Below are positions 63,809-64,000 of a stretch of 64,000 nt of DNA, one piece after another (positions within the stretch are counted from its first letter, which is position 1; every line of letters begins with the position of its first letter). Source of the stretch: an uncultured Bacteroidales bacterium (GTDB lineage: Bacteria > Bacteroidota > Bacteroidia > Bacteroidales > Bacteroidaceae). The notes beneath the pieces were generated by a model. That model was given only the letters and a program-made list of their open reading frames with translations. It had not been told where the DNA came from and ran no database searches. Made by a program: the position numbers and the translations under genes. The DNA lies in NCBI GenBank assembly GCA_937876995.1, contig CALEFD010000107.1, forward strand, positions 1 to 64,000, in the 5' to 3' direction.

Positions 63809-64000
63809 TTTGATAAATCCAAAACAGATATTCCTGTCATCTTTTCTATTGTAAAACCATTGCTTTCTCGTACAGCTACGTTTACAACATATTCTCCGGG
63901 ATGTTCATAAGAATGTTCCGGAGAACTCATATAGTAGCCCTCGGTTATGCCATCGCCCCAATCTACTACAGCCTGTGGTGCTTTTCCTACAAAATCGGGT
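63802..64000 (-). CDS. PKD-domain protein, C-terminal part
   Basis: The last 65 codons or so of a protein that continues past the right edge. The visible part is a PKD-type beta-sandwich: APQAVVDWGDGITEGYY (the WGDG motif), SPEHSYEHPGEYVVNVAV (the HxYxxPGxYxVxxxV motif), then TGISVLDLSNY and stop. Such domains occur in secreted and surface proteins and usually mediate binding or spacing. The rest of the protein is not in the window. Its stop overlaps the deaminase stop by seven bases. Confidence 0.8.
   Translation of the reverse strand, partial: PDFVGKAPQAVVDWGDGITEGYYMSSPEHSYEHPGEYVVNVAVRESNGFTIEKMTGISVLDLSNY

Overview
The window reads as chromosome from a Bacteroidales bacterium, probably Prevotella-like. 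The evidence is promoters of the Bacteroidetes form (TTTG, about 19-21 bases, then TAnnTTTG), families largely confined to that phylum (DUF4954, DUF5606, DUF3276, DUF4199, a long NusB, a YbbR/CoaE/YajC/NusB operon), and several secreted proteins with the short C-terminal YNLxGxR...GIYIxxGKK tail common in Prevotella. No rRNA or tRNA was recognised by eye; one small SRP RNA was.

Layout. 1-6757: a leftward surface-polysaccharide operon (nucleotidyltransferase/HisC-like fusion, ornithine cyclodeaminase-like protein, LicD, flippase, glycosyltransferase, partial rmlA) behind a good promoter. 6821-10352: a secreted M16 protease and a small conserved protein, with GC-rich palindromic repeats on both sides of the latter. 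10734-24068: a xylan-degradation region (two CE1 esterases, two GH10 xylanases, a CE6 esterase, a GH43 enzyme, one secreted unknown), interrupted by sppA. No SusC/SusD pair lies in the window. 24088-31624: an accessory island whose two ends carry copies of the dnaK 3' end and its terminator region. It holds a ubiquitin-like conjugation operon (double-Ubl protein, ThiF/E1-like protein, DUF6527 protein, 74-aa basic protein), a divergent XRE plus ImmA-type protease pair, an XRE/AlbA_2 operon, and fragments of DUF262, DinD-like and RhuM genes. 31605-45285: housekeeping genes (dnaK, recA, SIS sugar isomerase, DUF4954, DUF5606, coaE, ybbR, yajC, nusB, DUF3276, rplY, pth, S4 protein, pepT). 45443-54474: SRP RNA, thioesterase, a large outer-membrane beta-barrel protein, a degenerate esterase-like lipoprotein, apbE, mntP, a GT2, a DUF4199 protein and a nucleoid-associated protein. 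54594-64000: aquaporin, GH31, Ca/Na antiporter, OPT transporter, secreted alpha/beta hydrolase, small lipoprotein, MTA/SAH deaminase and the end of a PKD-domain protein.

The most interesting part is the island at 24.1-31.6 kb. Its leftward operon has the parts of a bacterial ubiquitin-like modification pathway: a double ubiquitin-like modifier, an activating enzyme with an extra N-terminal domain that may act as the E2, and a Cys/His-rich protein of the DUF6527 family. It shares an intergenic region with a repressor/metalloprotease pair, which suggests an inducible defence or stress switch. The second point of interest is the polysaccharide operon: a cytidylyltransferase-like domain fused to a HisC/CobD-like PLP domain, next to a LicD phosphotransferase, fits a route that adds a phospho-amino-alcohol to a surface glycan.

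Functions are inferred from motifs read directly in the translations. No database search was possible. Names such as Bub for ubiquitin-like operons are from memory and should be checked.
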